Source: CAYTTR01 sp964440805 (GTDB lineage: Bacteria > Acidobacteriota > Aminicenantia > Aminicenantales > Aminicenantaceae). Taken from it: a stretch of DNA of 62,131 nucleotides. The notes below the pieces were generated by a model. It worked only from the letters and a program-made list of their open reading frames with translations. It searched no databases and was not told where the DNA came from. Positions within the stretch are counted from its first letter, which is position 1, and the number at the start of each line of letters is the position of its first letter. Below, piece after piece: positions 60,147 through 62,131 of this stretch. The position numbers and the translations under genes are program-made. Where the stretch lies: assembly GCA_964440805.1 (NCBI GenBank), contig CAYTTR010000013.1, positions 1 to 62,131 on the forward strand, read 5' to 3'.

Positions 60147-62131
60147 TCATCCGGTTTTTACTCCCAAGAAATCGCCCAGAATTTGAAAGTGTTTCTGCCA
60201 ATCCTGAGCTTTTTCTTCCCCTTGCTCAGCTTTCTTTTTTATCTGGGGGAAATAATTTTTTGCTAAGAAAAAACAGATATTCTGACTCTTCCAAAGGTCA
60301 AGCTCGAGGGGGAATCCTTTTAAAATCTGGAAGATAGAAGAAATATTCTTTAGTAGCTTCAGGTTTTCCGGGTTTAAAGAAAGCTCTTTCATTAAACTGT
60401 TTAGCTTCTTGCTGGTGACATAACTTAACAGGAGCTTGTCCGGTTTGAAATCCCACTTCCTAAATTCTTTGATCAAACTTTCCAGCCTGTCCAATTTTAT
60501 ACTTTCCTCTTCCATGAGTTTCTTCAGCTCTGCATTAAGAGTATATTCCACTGGAGTGGCCAGTGCTTTAGGGAGGGGGATTTTTGTTTCCCACATGGTT
60601 TGCATGAGAGAATAATGATGCTCGAAAACCCGGCGAAAGGAGCTTTCTATCTCTTCTCTTATAGGATCAAATATTTGGAGCAGAACTTTTCTTTTTTCAT
60701 CTTTAAAAAGGTCTTTCAGAGAATAATTGTTGGTTTTGAAATGCTTCTCTATGAGGTTTATAACCGCAGGTATCTCGCCTTCATTGAAGGATCTTTTAAT
60801 TTCTTCCGACATTAAAGAAAAGGCTTCATGGTTCTGATATTGCCGGACTCCTCCAAACAGGTTCTGGTCCCCCAGATGAATTACGGCAAAAGTAATTTTA
60901 TCCTCTTCCCAGGTGATTTCCGAATGAATAATGGTTTTGCCCAAGGCCAGTTTGTGACGTCCGGAGTCAAGGCGAATAAGGTCTTCAACTTTGGCTTGAA
61001 AAGATCCAATTCTTACTGTTTCGGGGTAATCTTCAAAAAGTGAAGAAAGAGCATAGTGTATGCCCACTCTCATTAAATCCAGTACAGAAGGTTTGATGAA
61101 TTTAGCATAAATCTGGGCTCCGTTCCCTAATTCTGGAAGGTTACTTTCTGCTTTTTCCAGGATGCTTTGGTAGCCTGATTCCAGATTTTCTCCGCTGACC
61201 TCTCCGGCAAGCTGAACAGCCCTGGCTGCATATTGCATTATCTGGATTGTTTCTATCCTGGAGATGTCATCAAAGAACCAGCCACAACTGGTAAACATAA
61301 GCATTTCGTTGCGCATGGATTCTAATAGTTTAAGAGCTTTTACTTTTTCGCTTGATGAAAGCTCCCGGGATTGATGAGTAGTAAGAAATGAAAAAACATT
61401 TGTTTCAGACCGGTTGTGAATAACTTTGATATAATCATCCCTCGCCTGCCAGGGATTTGCTAATAGGCCATAGGTTTCCCTCTCATAAAGAGAATAAAGC
61501 TTGTCTCTCAGCCAGTCCATGGCTCCTCTTAACGGTGCTCTCCATTTTTGATTCCAGGATGGGTGTCCTCCCGATGAGCAGCCGCAATCCCCTTTCCATC
61601 TTTCCACACCGTGTGAACAACTCCAAGAACTTCTCTCTACGATCTCTACTTCCTCCTGAGGAGGGAAGTTTTCCAGAAATTCACCATAAACAGTGATATT
61701 AGCTAAGTTGTTGGACTCGATGTGATGAAGGCAATAACCGAGGGCCATGTCACCAAACCGGTTATGATGCCCATAGGTTTCTCCATCGGTAGCAATATTG
61801 ATCAGCTGAGGAGTCTCGCTCTCATTGGAAAAAGTATTCAATAATTTTTCGACCAAAAAGTCCCCGCTTTTTAAAAGATCACCGAAAGCCACTCCATGGG
61901 AGATAGAACCATCGTAGAAGAAAATATTTATAGCCCTGCCTGAGGGCAAAAGACAGAAATATGGTTTCCTGGGATCGATTTTTCCGCCTTGAACATCTAT
62001 CCATTCATGATGGCCTTTTTTCTTTACTCTGGAAGCCTGGTGAGGGGCAAGGAGGACAAACTTTATTCCCAGCTCTGCCAGAATATTTAGAGTTTCCAAG
62101 TCAACTGCGGTCTCGGGCAGCCACATTCCTT
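60147..62131 (-). CDS. GH57 glycoside hydrolase with DUF3536 domain, 5' end beyond window
   Basis: At least 660 residues, open at the window edge. The visible start MWLPETAVDLETLNIL is the conserved GMWLPE-type motif near residue 100-150 in GH57 enzymes, so the true N terminus lies outside. Other family segments are NIATDGETYGHH (predicted acid/base Asp) and, in the DUF3536 part, SCSHGVERWKGDCGC, HPSWNQKWRAPLR and LFTSCGWFFDD-like MLMFTSCGWFFDD. DUF3536 GH57 proteins are linked by context to glycogen metabolism, but their substrate is not well established. It is upstream of malQ on the same strand. Confidence 0.9.
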   Translation of the reverse strand, partial: GMWLPETAVDLETLNILAELGIKFVLLAPHQASRVKKKGHHEWIDVQGGKIDPRKPYFCLLPSGRAINIFFYDGSISHGVAFGDLLKSGDFLVEKLLNTFSNESETPQLINIATDGETYGHHNRFGDMALGYCLHHIESNNLANITVYGEFLENFPPQEEVEIVERSSWSCSHGVERWKGDCGCSSGGHPSWNQKWRAPLRGAMDWLRDKLYSLYERETYGLLANPWQARDDYIKVIHNRSETNVFSFLTTHQSRELSSSEKVKALKLLESMRNEMLMFTSCGWFFDDISRIETIQIMQYAARAVQLAGEVSGENLESGYQSILEKAESNLPELGNGAQIYAKFIKPSVLDLMRVGIHYALSSLFEDYPETVRIGSFQAKVEDLIRLDSGRHKLALGKTIIHSEITWEEDKITFAVIHLGDQNLFGGVRQYQNHEAFSLMSEEIKRSFNEGEIPAVINLIEKHFKTNNYSLKDLFKDEKRKVLLQIFDPIREEIESSFRRVFEHHYSLMQTMWETKIPLPKALATPVEYTLNAELKKLMEEESIKLDRLESLIKEFRKWDFKPDKLLLSYVTSKKLNSLMKELSLNPENLKLLKNISSIFQILKGFPLELDLWKSQNICFFLAKNYFPQIKKKAEQGEEKAQDWQKHFQILGDFLGVKTG

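Noticed and set aside
1..62131. tRNA, rRNA and prophage or transposase genes
   Set aside because: I read both strands for T-arm-like GTTCRA boxes and for transposase or integrase proteins and saw none; a covariance-model scan would be needed to exclude small RNAs.

Overview
The window reads as ordinary, gene-dense chromosome of a Gram-negative, moderately AT-rich, probably anaerobic bacterium. An MsbA-type lipid flippase, a PilQ secretin, several lipobox lipoproteins and SppA argue for an outer membrane. GGAGG-type ribosome sites, frequent ATGA stop/start overlaps and occasional TTG/GTG starts are typical. The gene mix (coaD joined to pilMNOPQ, a split citryl-CoA synthetase/lyase, a DUF3536-type GH57 protein beside MalQ, OtsAB, MglA) resembles uncultured Acidobacteriota/Aminicenantes-like genomes. 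That placement is inference, not something the sequence proves.

Layout. 1-375: window edge with a dispersed inverted repeat. 376-8953 (+): DUF465 protein, catalytically dead aspartate-semialdehyde-dehydrogenase homologue, msbA, yicC, gmk, coaBC, family-4 uracil-DNA glycosylase, and a priA that has lost its ATPase motifs. 8957-15997 (-): coaD (frame broken in a run of ten A), pilM, pilN, pilO, pilP, pilQ and two lipoproteins. 16144-21153: exported-type pcm, a membrane protein with a spermidine-synthase-like core, a phosphohexomutase and an FtsB-like protein. 21173-26127: UvrD-family helicase fused to an Fe-S PD-(D/E)XK nuclease, repeat-rich spacer, sppA. 26241-29340: ECF sigma factor and anti-sigma factor surrounded by three envelope proteins that appear to share a C-terminal domain. 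29700-30713: URO-D-family protein.

30910-39458 is the most interesting block: nine tightly spaced genes for a citryl-CoA-synthetase-like pair (one subunit carrying a ferredoxin-like domain), a citryl-CoA-lyase-like protein, an HD phosphohydrolase, two different aconitase/isopropylmalate-isomerase pairs and an isocitrate-dehydrogenase-type enzyme. Together they could interconvert 2-oxoglutarate, citrate, acetyl-CoA and oxaloacetate, or run a parallel chain on related tricarboxylates. It continues directly into tsaB and rimI.

40588-45101: truA, a TIGR00725 protein, mscS, and a trehalose-6-phosphate synthase/phosphatase fusion. 45366-50731: a surface-glycan cluster with two small helper proteins and four overlapping GT4 glycosyltransferases arranged A-B-B'-A'. 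50838-58461: MglA-like GTPase, YifB/ComM, ArsR regulator with thioredoxin, a malic-enzyme remnant, M20 amidohydrolase, ApbE, rpsU, a methyltransferase. 58553-62131 (-): MalQ and a GH57 protein cut by the window edge, a glucan-turnover pair.

Non-coding layer. Several spacers hold families of dispersed repeats: arrays of 9-bp units, often as facing inverted arms around a TATCAT-like core (24.1, 29.5, 54.1 kb; one-armed at 45.1 kb); an inverted-repeat family containing GAATARTCCAGGTTA (window start, 57.5 kb, half copy at 54.05 kb); and a REP-like double hairpin (24.3 kb). No tRNA, rRNA, CRISPR array or intact transposase was seen.
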